DNA of 26,375 nt from a bacterium (GCA_030588935.1 JAUUWR010000002.1:1-26375); one strand, 5' to 3'. Counted from the first letter of the stretch, positions 15,920-22,935 are shown. Program-made: numbers and translations. The notes: generated by a model not told the origin, from the letters alone.

Positions 15920-16671
15920 TATCTAACAAAAACAGTTTCTTTTTCTATTTGTTTATTTAGTTTTTCAACTCCCATTTCAAATACATCTTTAATGTCTGAT
16001 TTTATTGGCAAATCCTTTCTTTCTGGGAGAGATTTTAGCCATCTTTTGAAATCTTTAATCTCATCTTTAAACAAGCTTTCATTTATAATAAACATTGAAT
16101 AACCTTCATTAGAAAGGTAGAACTCTGGAGAATATAACCATATCTTATTCGGTCCAAATAGTGGCTCTCCAGGTACCATATCATTGCTTGAAGGAGCGTA
16201 CTCCACAAAGTCCCTCCTTTTCCAGCTCTGAACTATTCTCTCATTTGAGATTTTATTATAATCATCACCTTCACAAAGACTCTCTAAACTATTTGGTCCT
16301 TCAAATAAATTTGTCACATACTCATATGTAGGAATAAATAAGGTTGTTTTATTATTTATATTATCAGTAAAATAAACTTTTGTATCATAGATTTTTCTTT
16401 TGGGATCTTTTGTTTTTTTGATATTAGAGATAGTAAATTTAAGTTCCCCTGGCTGGGAGTTTAACTGTTCAACCACTTCTCCTAGATTATTTAATAATCC
16501 TTTAAGTTTCTCTTGATTTTCTTTTGAAATAACCTGATAAAGTTTTTTGAATCTTTCTTTGTTAGTTATAAATTTCTGTTTAATTTTAGGCAATTCAATG
16601 GTTGATGTTATCCCATAGTACTTCTCAAGCAGATTGTTTGTCCTAATAAATAAATTATAAGCTTTTCTCAT
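15919..16671 (-). CDS. Unknown protein, about 250 aa
   Basis: Not recognised. N-terminal helical third (RKAYNLFIRTNNLLEKYYG...), a middle beta-rich part with KVYFTDNINNKTTLFIPTYEYV, and a segment RRDFVEYAPSSNDMVPGE (about residues 158-175) that resembles FVVYAPKSNDLESVDG in the protein at 20463. ATG 16701 in the same frame would include the leader repeat as coding sequence, so ATG 16671 is used. Own promoter of the GACTTTATAAGC type. Confidence 0.72.
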   Translation of the reverse strand: MRKAYNLFIRTNNLLEKYYGITSTIELPKIKQKFITNKERFKKLYQVISKENQEKLKGLLNNLGEVVEQLNSQPGELKFTISNIKKTKDPKRKIYDTKVYFTDNINNKTTLFIPTYEYVTNLFEGPNSLESLCEGDDYNKISNERIVQSWKRRDFVEYAPSSNDMVPGEPLFGPNKIWLYSPEFYLSNEGYSMFIINESLFKDEIKDFKRWLKSLPERKDLPIKSDIKDVFEMGVEKLNKQIEKETVFVR

Positions 16672-16773
16672 CTTATCTCCCATCAGAACTCCTTTCCCCA
16701 TTTTAGGGCAAAAATATGAAAGATTTTGACTTTATAAGCTTTTCTCCAAGAGTGGGAAATTGCGGGGGAATAA
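16672..16773 (-). promoter_or_regulatory. Promoter and shared short-type leader (gene 16671)
   Basis: TATA box CTTATAAAG at about 16731-16738, then CCC-taaaat-GGG and GGAGTTCTGAT, 12 nt before the ATG. Positions 16706-16773 align with 20492-20559 with only about 8 mismatches, covering everything from upstream DNA to the hairpin. Confidence 0.62.
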
Positions 16774-16807
16774 CTATGGTATGATAATTTTGTAGGGTGA
16801 GAAAAAT

Positions 16808-17170
16808 TTATCTTCCTATTGATTTTTGTCTATATGAAGGGGAGTAATCAACCATTCGATGCACTGGTAAAGATTTTAAAAGAACCTCTACTAGATAACT
16901 TTCAAATTCTGCCTGAAGTTCTACATTTTTACAATTTAAATTGTATCTAAATTTTTGAGAATTCTCTAAATCTTCAACTATAAAATCAAGCTTTTTTAAT
17001 TGTCTAAATAATAATTTAACATCTGAATGCTTTGCACACAATAATCCTGAGAGTTCACGTGGTGTATAACTTTCATTGCGGTACTTATACATATATTTGA
17101 GAAGCCTATATGAAAGATAGGTTGTTGGTCTTCCAAAATCATCAATTGGGGGGAGCTCGTCTGTTGCCAT
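16808..17170 (-). CDS. Winged-helix-like DNA-binding protein, 120 aa
   Basis: The central part reads like a winged helix-turn-helix: LSYRLLKYMYKYRNESYTPRELSGLL, then HSDVKLLFRQLKKLDFIVE, then QKFRYNLN as wing (residues about 20-80). Probably a transcription factor. The subfamily is not clear. TATA-like TTTATAAAG near 17200 (minus strand), about 30 bp before the ATG; no shared leader. It lies among leader-bearing genes and might regulate them, but nothing in the sequence proves this. Confidence 0.62.
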   Translation of the reverse strand: MATDELPPIDDFGRPTTYLSYRLLKYMYKYRNESYTPRELSGLLCAKHSDVKLLFRQLKKLDFIVEDLENSQKFRYNLNCKNVELQAEFESYLVEVLLKSLPVHRMVDYSPSYRQKSIGR

Positions 17171-17286
17171 TTTATTAATATAAATATAGTTCTATTTACT
17201 TTATAAATTTTTCTCCGACTTCTTCCTTAAATATAGTAATTTGCAAAACATAAAGTTTATAATGTTGTTAAAATTTAAGATATATT

Positions 17287-17562
17287 ATGGATTGGAAAGA
17301 ATTTTTTAAACCAGATTGGAAAAAGGTTTTATTAACAATTATTATATTTATAATATTCTTAATCTTTTTTCCATCATATTTTGGCCAATGTTGTTTTGAG
17401 GTTATAGATTGTTTTATACCTCTCTCTTGGGCGTGTTCATTATATTTTTTAATATCACATCCTCTTGCAGCTCTAATTTTTTCATGTTTACTTATTATTC
17501 TATTTTACATCTTTTCATGCTTAATCATCTCCATTTATAATAAATATAAAAGTAATAAATAA
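17287..17562 (+). CDS. Small membrane protein, KEFFKP family, 91 aa
   Basis: Starts MDWKEFFKPDWKK, then two hydrophobic regions (about residues 14-34 and 50-85). The next gene starts MNLKEFFKPNKQK with the same topology, so the two are tandem paralogues. Proteins with this start occur repeatedly in DPANN-type genomes as hypothetical membrane proteins. Function unknown. TATA-like sequences lie in the 17250-17275 region. Confidence 0.68.
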   Translation: MDWKEFFKPDWKKVLLTIIIFIIFLIFFPSYFGQCCFEVIDCFIPLSWACSLYFLISHPLAALIFSCLLIILFYIFSCLIISIYNKYKSNK

Positions 17563-17574
17563 AACTTCGCCACT

Positions 17575-17889
17575 ATGAATTTGAAAGAATTTTTTAAACC
17601 CAATAAGCAAAAAATAATATTGCTGATTATTTTAATTTTTGTTAGTTATATAAGTTTAATTTCTTCTATTGCAATTTCCGCAGCAATACCTCAAAACAGA
17701 GCCTATTGCATAGGCCGACAGGCAGAAACACTTTACCCAAGTCTTGCTATCTATTTATTCTCTCCTTTATCTTTATTATTGTTTGGACAAATTTGTAATC
17801 GGTTTTTATTAGTACTAATTAATTTACCTTATCTTTACTTAATTTCATGTTTGATAAGTTATATCTTTTCTAAACTTCTAAAACACTGA
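17575..17889 (+). CDS. Small membrane protein, KEFFKP family, 104 aa
   Basis: Paralogue of the preceding gene, 12 bp downstream, with the same basic start and hydrophobic regions at about residues 12-35 and 54-100. Probably co-transcribed with it. Its last 20 bp overlap the 3' end of the convergent gene ending at 17870. Confidence 0.68.
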   Translation: MNLKEFFKPNKQKIILLIILIFVSYISLISSIAISAAIPQNRAYCIGRQAETLYPSLAIYLFSPLSLLLFGQICNRFLLVLINLPYLYLISCLISYIFSKLLKH

Positions 17890-18304
17890 TATCCTTGAAG
17901 TAAACTTTTATTTTTCCTAACTTTTCCCCCAAATCCTCAAAATCCCCATAAACAATCCTTTTATCAGCAGCAGCCTCTAAAAAATCAGCTTCTGTGCCTT
18001 CTTGATGAATAACTATAATCTTCTTTCCAAGAGCCTTGGCAAAACCAACTTCAAAGTAAGCTCCTCTTGCCTTTTCAGAAGCTTCAACAAGAATAGCATC
18101 ACATTTTTTTATTGATTGCTCTGCTTTTTTTACTAATTCTTTAACATCCATTTTAATCTTACCCCATTTTTGAGCGTCTCTGAAAAATACGAATGTCTTG
18201 CATTTTAGGGATTCTTCTATAATTTTACTTAATTCTTCAAGTTTTTTCCTAAGTTCTTTAGGGTTTTGTTCTTTGAATTTGTATGCTATGTATATGGTTT
18301 TCAT
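17870..18304 (-). CDS. Nucleoside 2-deoxyribosyltransferase-like protein
   Basis: 144 residues with the Rossmann-like pattern of this superfamily: N-terminal strand MKTIYIAYKF, then CDAILVEASEKARGAYFEVGFAKALGKKIIVIH (about residues 69-101), where the GAYFEVGFA motif carries the glutamate that acts as nucleophile in characterised enzymes. Such proteins exchange bases on deoxynucleosides or hydrolyse nucleotides; many relatives have unknown substrates. It follows the GNAT-like gene with a 4-bp ATGA overlap, so the two are co-translated. The fold is fairly sure; the reaction is not. Confidence 0.72.
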   Translation of the reverse strand: MKTIYIAYKFKEQNPKELRKKLEELSKIIEESLKCKTFVFFRDAQKWGKIKMDVKELVKKAEQSIKKCDAILVEASEKARGAYFEVGFAKALGKKIIVIHQEGTEADFLEAAADKRIVYGDFEDLGEKLGKIKVYFKDISVLEV

Positions 18305-18669
18305 TTTAGATTCTTCTCCATTTCATAATTAGGAATTCCTAATTTTCCAACTTTTTTCTTAATAAGTTTATAGCCAGATTTTAGATAAAAGGGTCGTGCA
18401 TATTCTGTAGAATCAAATCTAACTTTTTTAATTCCTTTTTTTCTTGCATAATCTTCAATAAAATCTAATAATTTTTTACCTATTTCCTCCATACGATATC
18501 GTGATGTAGATAACTGTTCTGATAGATTTTCAACCTTAATATAAAAATCTCTAATTTGATCTAAATCCATATCTAAACATAAATCGTCGATGCTCTCTGG
18601 CTTTGATATAATTTCTAATATTCTATTTTTTTGATTTTCTTCTACTTGCAAATTATTTGTTTCTTTCAT
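18301..18669 (-). CDS. GNAT-like acetyltransferase, degenerate
   Basis: 122 residues. The second half resembles a GNAT domain: YRMEEIGKKLLDFIEDYARKKGIKKVRF, then ARPFYLKSGYKLIKKKVGK, typical of the acetyl-CoA-binding helix and the FYxxxGF motif. The glycine-rich pyrophosphate loop (Q/RxxGxG/A) is incomplete (RYRMEEIG) and the N-terminal strands are short, so catalysis is doubtful. TATA box at about 18697-18706 (minus strand), next to the TTGTTG/CAACAA inverted repeat. Likely target of the divergent TrmB copy 3. Confidence 0.65.
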   Translation of the reverse strand: MKETNNLQVEENQKNRILEIISKPESIDDLCLDMDLDQIRDFYIKVENLSEQLSTSRYRMEEIGKKLLDFIEDYARKKGIKKVRFDSTEYARPFYLKSGYKLIKKKVGKLGIPNYEMEKNLK

Positions 18670-18707
18670 TCTCTATTACTTTTGCTCCTGTTTTTAATAT
18701 ATAAATC

Positions 18708-18733
18708 TTTGTTGTTAAAATATTCACAACAAA
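18708..18733. promoter_or_regulatory. Candidate TrmB operator (TTTGTTGT-N10-ACAACAAA)
   Basis: A perfect 8-bp inverted repeat between the divergent GNAT-like and TrmB genes. It begins 1-2 bp from the GNAT gene's TATA box and ends about 8 bp before the TrmB gene's TATA box (ATTTAAAAAA, 18741-18750). Confidence 0.62.
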
Positions 18734-18770
18734 TAGAAACATTTAAAAAACAATAGATTTTAAGATATTT

Positions 18771-19520
18771 ATGAAAGAACAAGCACTAGAATCACTTGGG
18801 TTATCTGATAGAGAAATAAGAATATATCTTAAATTACTTGCTTTAGGTCCTTCTTTAGCTAGTACGGTTTCTAAAGAAACTGAAATAGAAAGAAGTTTAA
18901 CATATAATATTCTAAACAATCTTATTAGAAAAGGATTTGTTTCTTATTTTATAAAAGAAAACAGGAAATATTTTAGACCTATTCCTCCAGAAGACATTTT
19001 AAATTTAATAAAAGAAAAAACTAAGTTACAGGAAGAATTAATTAAGAATTCTTTAAAAGAACTTCAAGGATTACAGTTTAAAGAAAGTCCTGAAAAACCA
19101 ATAATAGAGGTTTATGAGGGAAAACAAGGAATGAAAACTTTAATCAATAAAATGCTTTCAATTAAACTAAAAGAGATTATTAGTTATGGGGGAACAGGCG
19201 AATCAAGAAGAACTTTTCCAGTTTTTATGAAACATTGGCATAAAAGAAGACAGCAGCTAAAAATTATTTTTAAAGTAATTTATAATGATACCAAAGAAAC
19301 AAGAGAGAGAATAAAAAAGCATAAAGAAGATTTTAAATTAAGTGAAGTAAGGCTGATTAAAGAAGAGTATCTATCAACAGTAAATACAGTTTTATTTGAA
19401 GAGTTTGTAGCTTTATTATCTTGGTCCGAACATCCTTTTGGGATTCTAATAAAAGATAAAAAGATTCATAACAGTTATTATGCAAATTTTGAGTATTTAT
19501 GGAAAATTGCTAAATCCTAA
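18771..19520 (+). CDS. TrmB-family transcriptional regulator (copy 3)
   Basis: 249 residues with the same layout as the other two copies: winged helix at residues 4-65 (LESLGLSDREIRIYLKLLALG, IERSLTYNILNNLIRKGFV), coiled linker, PIIEVYEGKQGMKTLINKML at about 109-128, and C-terminus LWKIAKS. TATA box 18741-18750 about 25 bp before the ATG; probably leaderless. The residues between about 135 and 230 follow copy 1 more closely than copy 2 (KHWHKRR...KVIYNDTKETRE). Confidence 0.88.
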   Translation: MKEQALESLGLSDREIRIYLKLLALGPSLASTVSKETEIERSLTYNILNNLIRKGFVSYFIKENRKYFRPIPPEDILNLIKEKTKLQEELIKNSLKELQGLQFKESPEKPIIEVYEGKQGMKTLINKMLSIKLKEIISYGGTGESRRTFPVFMKHWHKRRQQLKIIFKVIYNDTKETRERIKKHKEDFKLSEVRLIKEEYLSTVNTVLFEEFVALLSWSEHPFGILIKDKKIHNSYYANFEYLWKIAKS

Positions 19521-19543
19521 CCTTTCTTATACAAAATGATGGT

Positions 19544-20032
19544 TCATAGACCATATTTTCTTAGAATATCCTCACTTACTCTGCAACCAGTCCTACAACT
19601 ATCTTTACCTTCCCCTCTAAAATTACAATGAAAATCATAGGGTGCATCTTCACAAAAATCTGGATCTTTTGGAATTTCTTCCCAGGGAATACCTAAATAA
19701 CACTTTTTTGAATTTGATCTAATAATCATAGGATACAATTGCCATTTTTCCATATCACTTACTGAAGTATGAAGTGCAAATTGTATACTTCTTTCTGTAA
19801 GAAAACCTTTAGCATACTTTCTAGCATTTTTATTAAATTCTACACTTCCGGTTTGTTCATTATATTTTAAACAATCAATGTATCTTTCTAAAGCATTTTC
19901 TAAAGTTTTAATATCACGAAATCTGATAGGATCTTGGGACACGCATTTTTTAGCTAATTCCCCAAATTCAATTTTCCCATCATTTAAAAGAACTTGTTGT
20001 ATTGGTAAGAATGTTAATGTCCAAGTAACCAT
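19544..20032 (-). CDS. Unknown cysteine-containing protein, about 162 aa
   Basis: Not recognised. Start ATG 20032 is preferred over TTG 20041. The C-terminal third has several cysteines (CEDAPYDFHC, then CRTGC), which might bind metal or form disulfides. The N-terminal part may be a helical DNA-binding-like domain (IEFGELAKKCVSQDPIRFRDIKTLENALERYI). No shared leader. The gap 20042-20154 contains only a copy of the CAATATAAGTRGTTT motif. Confidence 0.66.
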   Translation of the reverse strand: MVTWTLTFLPIQQVLLNDGKIEFGELAKKCVSQDPIRFRDIKTLENALERYIDCLKYNEQTGSVEFNKNARKYAKGFLTERSIQFALHTSVSDMEKWQLYPMIIRSNSKKCYLGIPWEEIPKDPDFCEDAPYDFHCNFRGEGKDSCRTGCRVSEDILRKYGL

Positions 20033-20103
20033 GCCTATCAATATCTTTTTTATTTATAAAGATTGTCGAGATGGGAGTGATGGATTATTTTAAAAAATTC
20101 AAA

Positions 20104-20118
20104 CAATATAAGTAGTTT
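20104..20118 (+). repeat. Copy 2 of CAATATAAGTRGTTT motif
   Basis: CAATATAAGTAGTTT in the gap between the 20032 and 20155 genes; identical over 15 bases to the copy at 10802. Confidence 0.42.
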
Positions 20119-20154
20119 ATGACGTATCGTATGATTCCTTATTTTATAGTTTGT

Positions 20155-20463
20155 TTAACTACTCAAGGCTCCCTGATAATGAGCTGGTTTGTCTTCTCTA
20201 CGGGTATTCCAAATCTCTGGCCAAACCCTATAAAAATTCTTTTTATTTGTTATTGCTATTACATCAGAAATAAGACTTCCAGAAGAGTCGTATCTTAATT
20301 GTTTCATTCCATCTACACTTTCTAAATCATTTGATTTAGGTGCATAAACAACAAATTTTTTAGGAGTTTCACAAATAATTAAAACAGCATCTTCGCTTAA
20401 TTCTTCTATGCTTTTATGCATACGTATTGTGTCTGCATCTGTAATGTTTTGATTTTTTTTCAT
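20155..20463 (-). CDS. Unknown protein, 102 aa
   Basis: Not recognised. Contains KKFVVYAPKSNDLESVDG (about residues 34-51), similar to FVEYAPSSNDMVPGE of the 16671 protein. Both genes also have the same promoter subtype, suggesting a partial shared origin. Soluble, mixed alpha/beta. Monocistronic with its own leader and promoter. Confidence 0.66.
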   Translation of the reverse strand: MKKNQNITDADTIRMHKSIEELSEDAVLIICETPKKFVVYAPKSNDLESVDGMKQLRYDSSGSLISDVIAITNKKNFYRVWPEIWNTRREDKPAHYQGALSS

Positions 20464-20559
20464 CTTAATATATCAGAACTCTCCCCCCATTGGGCAAAAA
20501 TATGAGAGATTTTGACTTTTTAAGCTTTTCCCCAAGTGTGGAAAATTGCGAAGAAATAA
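20464..20559 (-). promoter_or_regulatory. Promoter and shared short-type leader (gene 20463)
   Basis: TATA-like CTTAAAAAG at about 20518-20526, then CCC-aat-GGG and AGAGTTCTGAT, 10 nt before the ATG. Nearly identical to 16706-16773. Confidence 0.62.
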
Positions 20560-20571
20560 ATCTGCCACCAA

Positions 20572-20586
20572 CAATATAAGTGGTTT
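20572..20586 (+). repeat. Copy 3 of CAATATAAGTRGTTT motif
   Basis: CAATATAAGTGGTTT, preceded by CACCAA as copy 1 is preceded by CACCAG. It lies between the promoter of gene 20463 and the end of the 20612 gene. Confidence 0.42.
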
Positions 20587-20611
20587 AAATGAAAGCAAAT
20601 AGCATTATTTA

Positions 20612-21235
20612 TTATCTTTTTCTCACATAAGGTTGCATACTCCAAATCCAGTTTCGTGTGGAAGTGCTCCCTTGTTCTTCTATAGAATAACTGGAAGGCC
20701 CTTCAGTTCTTAAATCAGTATTTACTCTATTTTCTAATTTTATGGTCTCCACACTAAGGATTATCTTTTTTTGATTATCAAAGAGAATTTTAGGACTTAT
20801 TTTTTGATTTTTTAAATGATTTCTTAATCTAAAGGTAATAGAACCCTCTGGTGTAGGATATTCCCCTTTAATTTTAGTAATATAAATTCCAACTTTCTCA
20901 AGAGATTTCATGAGGGAATCATATTGAGGTGTTCTGTATGCTAAACTCTCATTTACTTTTGGACTATGTCTATCTAAACACCTGTCAACTATGAAAATAT
21001 GATCACTAGAATATGTGCAAATCAAACTTTCAACATTCATTTTTTCAGGAGAATTATTCGTTGGAAAAAGTAAAGCTCTACCTAAAGGATTATATCCAAT
21101 ATTATCAAATAGCTCAAAAGGAGCATTATGGATTAAGGGAATCCATCTCCATTTAAATGGAGACATGCCAGCTTCTCTAATAAGTTTTCCAAATTTTTTT
21201 GTATCAATATTTTTTAAATTCTTATTTGGTTTCAT
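20612..21235 (-). CDS. Unknown protein, about 207 aa
   Basis: Not recognised. Features seen: SPFKWRWIPLIHNAPFELFDNIGYNPLGRALLF in the N-terminal quarter and a beta-rich C-terminal half ending NWIWSMQPYVRKR. ATG 21244 is also in frame, but ATG 21235 keeps the 12-13 nt spacing from the AGTTCTGAT core seen at the other genes, so it is preferred. Own promoter and leader; no coupled partner. Confidence 0.66.
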   Translation of the reverse strand: MKPNKNLKNIDTKKFGKLIREAGMSPFKWRWIPLIHNAPFELFDNIGYNPLGRALLFPTNNSPEKMNVESLICTYSSDHIFIVDRCLDRHSPKVNESLAYRTPQYDSLMKSLEKVGIYITKIKGEYPTPEGSITFRLRNHLKNQKISPKILFDNQKKIILSVETIKLENRVNTDLRTEGPSSYSIEEQGSTSTRNWIWSMQPYVRKR

Positions 21236-21298
21236 TTTCAACATCTATCAGAACTCTCCTTCCCTTTAGGTTTTTATCCAATAATTTCTTTTAATAGA
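21236..21298 (-). promoter_or_regulatory. Promoter and shared short-type leader (gene 21235)
   Basis: CCT-aaa-GGG (with a G-U closing pair) then GGAGAGTTCTGAT. A TATA-like TATTAAAAG at about 21288-21298 lies inside the 3' end of the upstream gene. Confidence 0.55.
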
Positions 21299-21630
21299 CT
21301 ACTTGCTCCTGATGGGAGCTCTTTTAATATGGCTTGTTTTACCTCTGGTTGAAGTTCTTTTAATTTTTTAGATACATCTGAGTCAACAATTGTCATTTCC
21401 AGATTATCTCTAAAAACATGTGTTCCAGCAATATCTTCACTAAATTTTACCCTTAATTCCTCAGACCTATAACTCTCAGGTTTTCTTTTAAAATATAGAT
21501 ATTCAACTTGAAGAATAAAACCGCTTCTGTCTTCAGTATCAGGAACCGATATGTTGTAATTTTCAGTAACGTGTTTATCTACCTTAACATTAATTTGTTC
21601 TTTCGCGCAAGTTTTATTTTCCATCTTCAT
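21274..21630 (-). CDS. Unknown protein, 118 aa
   Basis: Not recognised. N-terminal half predicted beta-rich (ENYNISVPDTEDRSGFILQVEYLYF), C-terminal half helical (KKLKELQPEVKQAILKELPSGASSLLKEIIG). Starts in a 4-bp ATGA overlap with the stop of the 21965 gene and has no leader of its own, so it is translated as second gene of that unit. Confidence 0.66.
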   Translation of the reverse strand: MKMENKTCAKEQINVKVDKHVTENYNISVPDTEDRSGFILQVEYLYFKRKPESYRSEELRVKFSEDIAGTHVFRDNLEMTIVDSDVSKKLKELQPEVKQAILKELPSGASSLLKEIIG

Positions 21631-21965
21631 TCACTCCTCTCAAATCTTCCTACTTCGCGCAAGCTTATTCCTCTTATTCCCATCTTTCCACAGCCCCCAA
21701 TATTTTCAGGTTTTTCGGGTCGAGCTAATTCTTCTAATTTAGAAGTTATGAATTTTATATTGCTTTTTGCAAATGCCAAATAAGACTCTACGTCTTCAAT
21801 TTGATTGTAATGCTTAAACTTTGAAGAGTCTACACTCCTCCCCCCATCTAAATGCCATTCTATTTTTGTGTCCGTTATAAAACAAGCATTTCCAACATTA
21901 TCTAAATAAAATCCTTCTCTTAAAGGCTTTTTATCAGCATCTATATATAGTTTTTCTTTTCCCAT
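21627..21965 (-). CDS. Unknown protein, about 112 aa
   Basis: Not recognised. The N-terminal MGKEKLYIDADKKPLREGFYLDNVGNACFIT suggests a small beta-barrel-like start. ATG 21977 in frame is part of the leader repeat (ATGGAGAATAAG, with GGAG acting as ribosome binding site), so ATG 21965 is used. First gene of a two-gene unit with 21630. Confidence 0.66.
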   Translation of the reverse strand: MGKEKLYIDADKKPLREGFYLDNVGNACFITDTKIEWHLDGGRSVDSSKFKHYNQIEDVESYLAFAKSNIKFITSKLEELARPEKPENIGGCGKMGIRGISLREVGRFERSE

Positions 21966-22035
21966 CTTATTCTCCATCAGAACTCTCTCCCCATCAGGTT
22001 AATTTTATTATGAATTTGGGGTTTTTAAGGGTTTT
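21966..22035 (-). promoter_or_regulatory. Promoter and shared short-type leader (gene 21965)
   Basis: TATA-like CCTTAAAAACC at about 22021-22031, then CCT-gat-GGG and AGAGAGTTCTGAT, 12 nt before the ATG. Nearly identical upstream sequence at 22317, 22758 and 25758. Confidence 0.62.
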
Positions 22036-22038
22036 GAT

Positions 22039-22317
22039 TTATAATTTTTCTAACTTCCACTTAGTCTTTTTTTCAATATCAGGTACAACTCTATCCTCGA
22101 TCCTATTAGATATCCCACAAATTTTTAAGGATTGTTTATTTTTAAGTATTTTAACCATAACTGCAGTATTCATTATATCATAAATATCTATCCTTCTTCC
22201 ATCATTAAATATAAGTGCATCAACCATATCGTCTGGATATGCATTTAACATTGCTTCACTAAAATTTGAATTAGCGTTTTGATCTTCTAAGTGTGGTTTA
22301 TATGTTTCGTATGCCAT
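22039..22317 (-). CDS. Unknown protein, 92 aa
   Basis: Not recognised. Contains DDMVDALIFNDGRRIDIYDIMNTAVMVKIL (about residues 29-58), resembling a short beta-hairpin and helix. Soluble, no signal peptide. Monocistronic, with its own leader, and ends only a few bases before the promoter of the next gene. Confidence 0.64.
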   Translation of the reverse strand: MAYETYKPHLEDQNANSNFSEAMLNAYPDDMVDALIFNDGRRIDIYDIMNTAVMVKILKNKQSLKICGISNRIEDRVVPDIEKKTKWKLEKL

Positions 22318-22388
22318 TTTAATATTTATCAGAACTCTCTCCCCATTGGGTAGTTTTATTATGAAGTTGGGGTTTTTAAGGGTTTTGA
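22318..22388 (-). promoter_or_regulatory. Promoter and shared short-type leader (gene 22317)
   Basis: TATA-like CTTAAAAACC at about 22371-22380. Predicted start near 22351, one base before CCC-aat-GGG, then AGAGAGTTCTGAT, 12 nt before the ATG. Confidence 0.63.
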
Positions 22389-22411
22389 TTGAGGAATTAG
22401 TAAATGTTATT

Positions 22412-22467
22412 GGTAATATTAAATTAGAAAAACCTAATAAGTGGTTAGCACTTATTAACTTAAATTA
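22412..22467 (+). pseudogene. Fragment of transposase C-terminus
   Basis: The plus strand reads NIKLEKPNKWLALINLN followed by a stop, matching the end of the intact transposase (DIKLEKPNKWLELIRLSS, up to 24809) in protein and mostly in DNA. The rest of that gene is missing. It lies outside the intact transposon and just upstream of the 22317 gene's promoter, so it is a relic of an older related insertion. Confidence 0.72.
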
Positions 22468-22470
22468 AAA

Positions 22471-22758
22471 TTATTTCTTTTTTTTACTAAGGGAAATTAA
22501 ATTTTTTCTTTCAGTTTGTGTTAAATCATTTTCAGTTATCTTTATTAATTCTTCTAAATCATCTTCTCCCAAGGTTTCAACTATATTCTTTTTTGTTAAA
22601 TCATAGGCTCTAATATTAAGATTTTGAGCGCAAGACATTCCTAGATGGTGGATTGGTTTTACATCTATTACTTTATAAGCATATTCTGTATCTTTATGTC
22701 TATATAAATTTCTTTTTAATTCCAGTGATATATCATTTAGTGCTGTTTTAAATGTCAT
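22471..22758 (-). CDS. Unknown protein, 95 aa
   Basis: Not recognised. Contains KVIDVKPIHHLGMSCAQNLNIRAYDLTKKNIV (about residues 29-60) and an acidic helical C-terminus (GEDDLEELIKITENDLTQTERKNLISL). Monocistronic, with its own leader. An ATG at 22765 closer to the leader opens a frame of only a few codons, so ATG 22758 is used. Confidence 0.64.
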   Translation of the reverse strand: MTFKTALNDISLELKRNLYRHKDTEYAYKVIDVKPIHHLGMSCAQNLNIRAYDLTKKNIVETLGEDDLEELIKITENDLTQTERKNLISLSKKKK

Positions 22759-22829
22759 TTTTCATTATTTATCAGAACTCTTTCCCCATTGGGTTTATTT
22801 TATTATGAAATGAGGGTTTTTAAGGTTTT
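22759..22829 (-). promoter_or_regulatory. Promoter and shared short-type leader (gene 22758)
   Basis: TATA-like CCTTAAAAACC at about 22816-22826, then CCC-aat-GGG and AAGAGTTCTGAT, 14 nt before the ATG. The transposon inserted only about 4 bp upstream of the TATA box region. Confidence 0.6.
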
Positions 22830-22838
22830 CCCAATCCA
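22830..22838 (+). repeat. Left target-site duplication, CCCAATCCA
   Basis: Directly abuts the left terminal repeat; an identical copy lies at 25337-25345 beyond the right terminal repeat. Confidence 0.85.
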
Positions 22839-22862
22839 TGCATTGTTGCATTAAAGGGTGTT
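22839..22862 (+). repeat. Left terminal inverted repeat, 24 bp
   Basis: Starts TGCATTGTTGC and is exactly complementary to 25313-25336. Confidence 0.88.
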
Positions 22863-22935
22863 TTTTTAGGGTTTTTAGTGGTGTATTTAACTTGTCTGGA
22901 CTTGAAAGTAGGTATCAAGTTGAGGGGGTTATTAA

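Noticed and set aside
19878..20093. Plus-strand open frame of 71 codons
   Set aside because: Antisense to most of the minus-strand gene 19544-20032; composition reads as a shadow frame.
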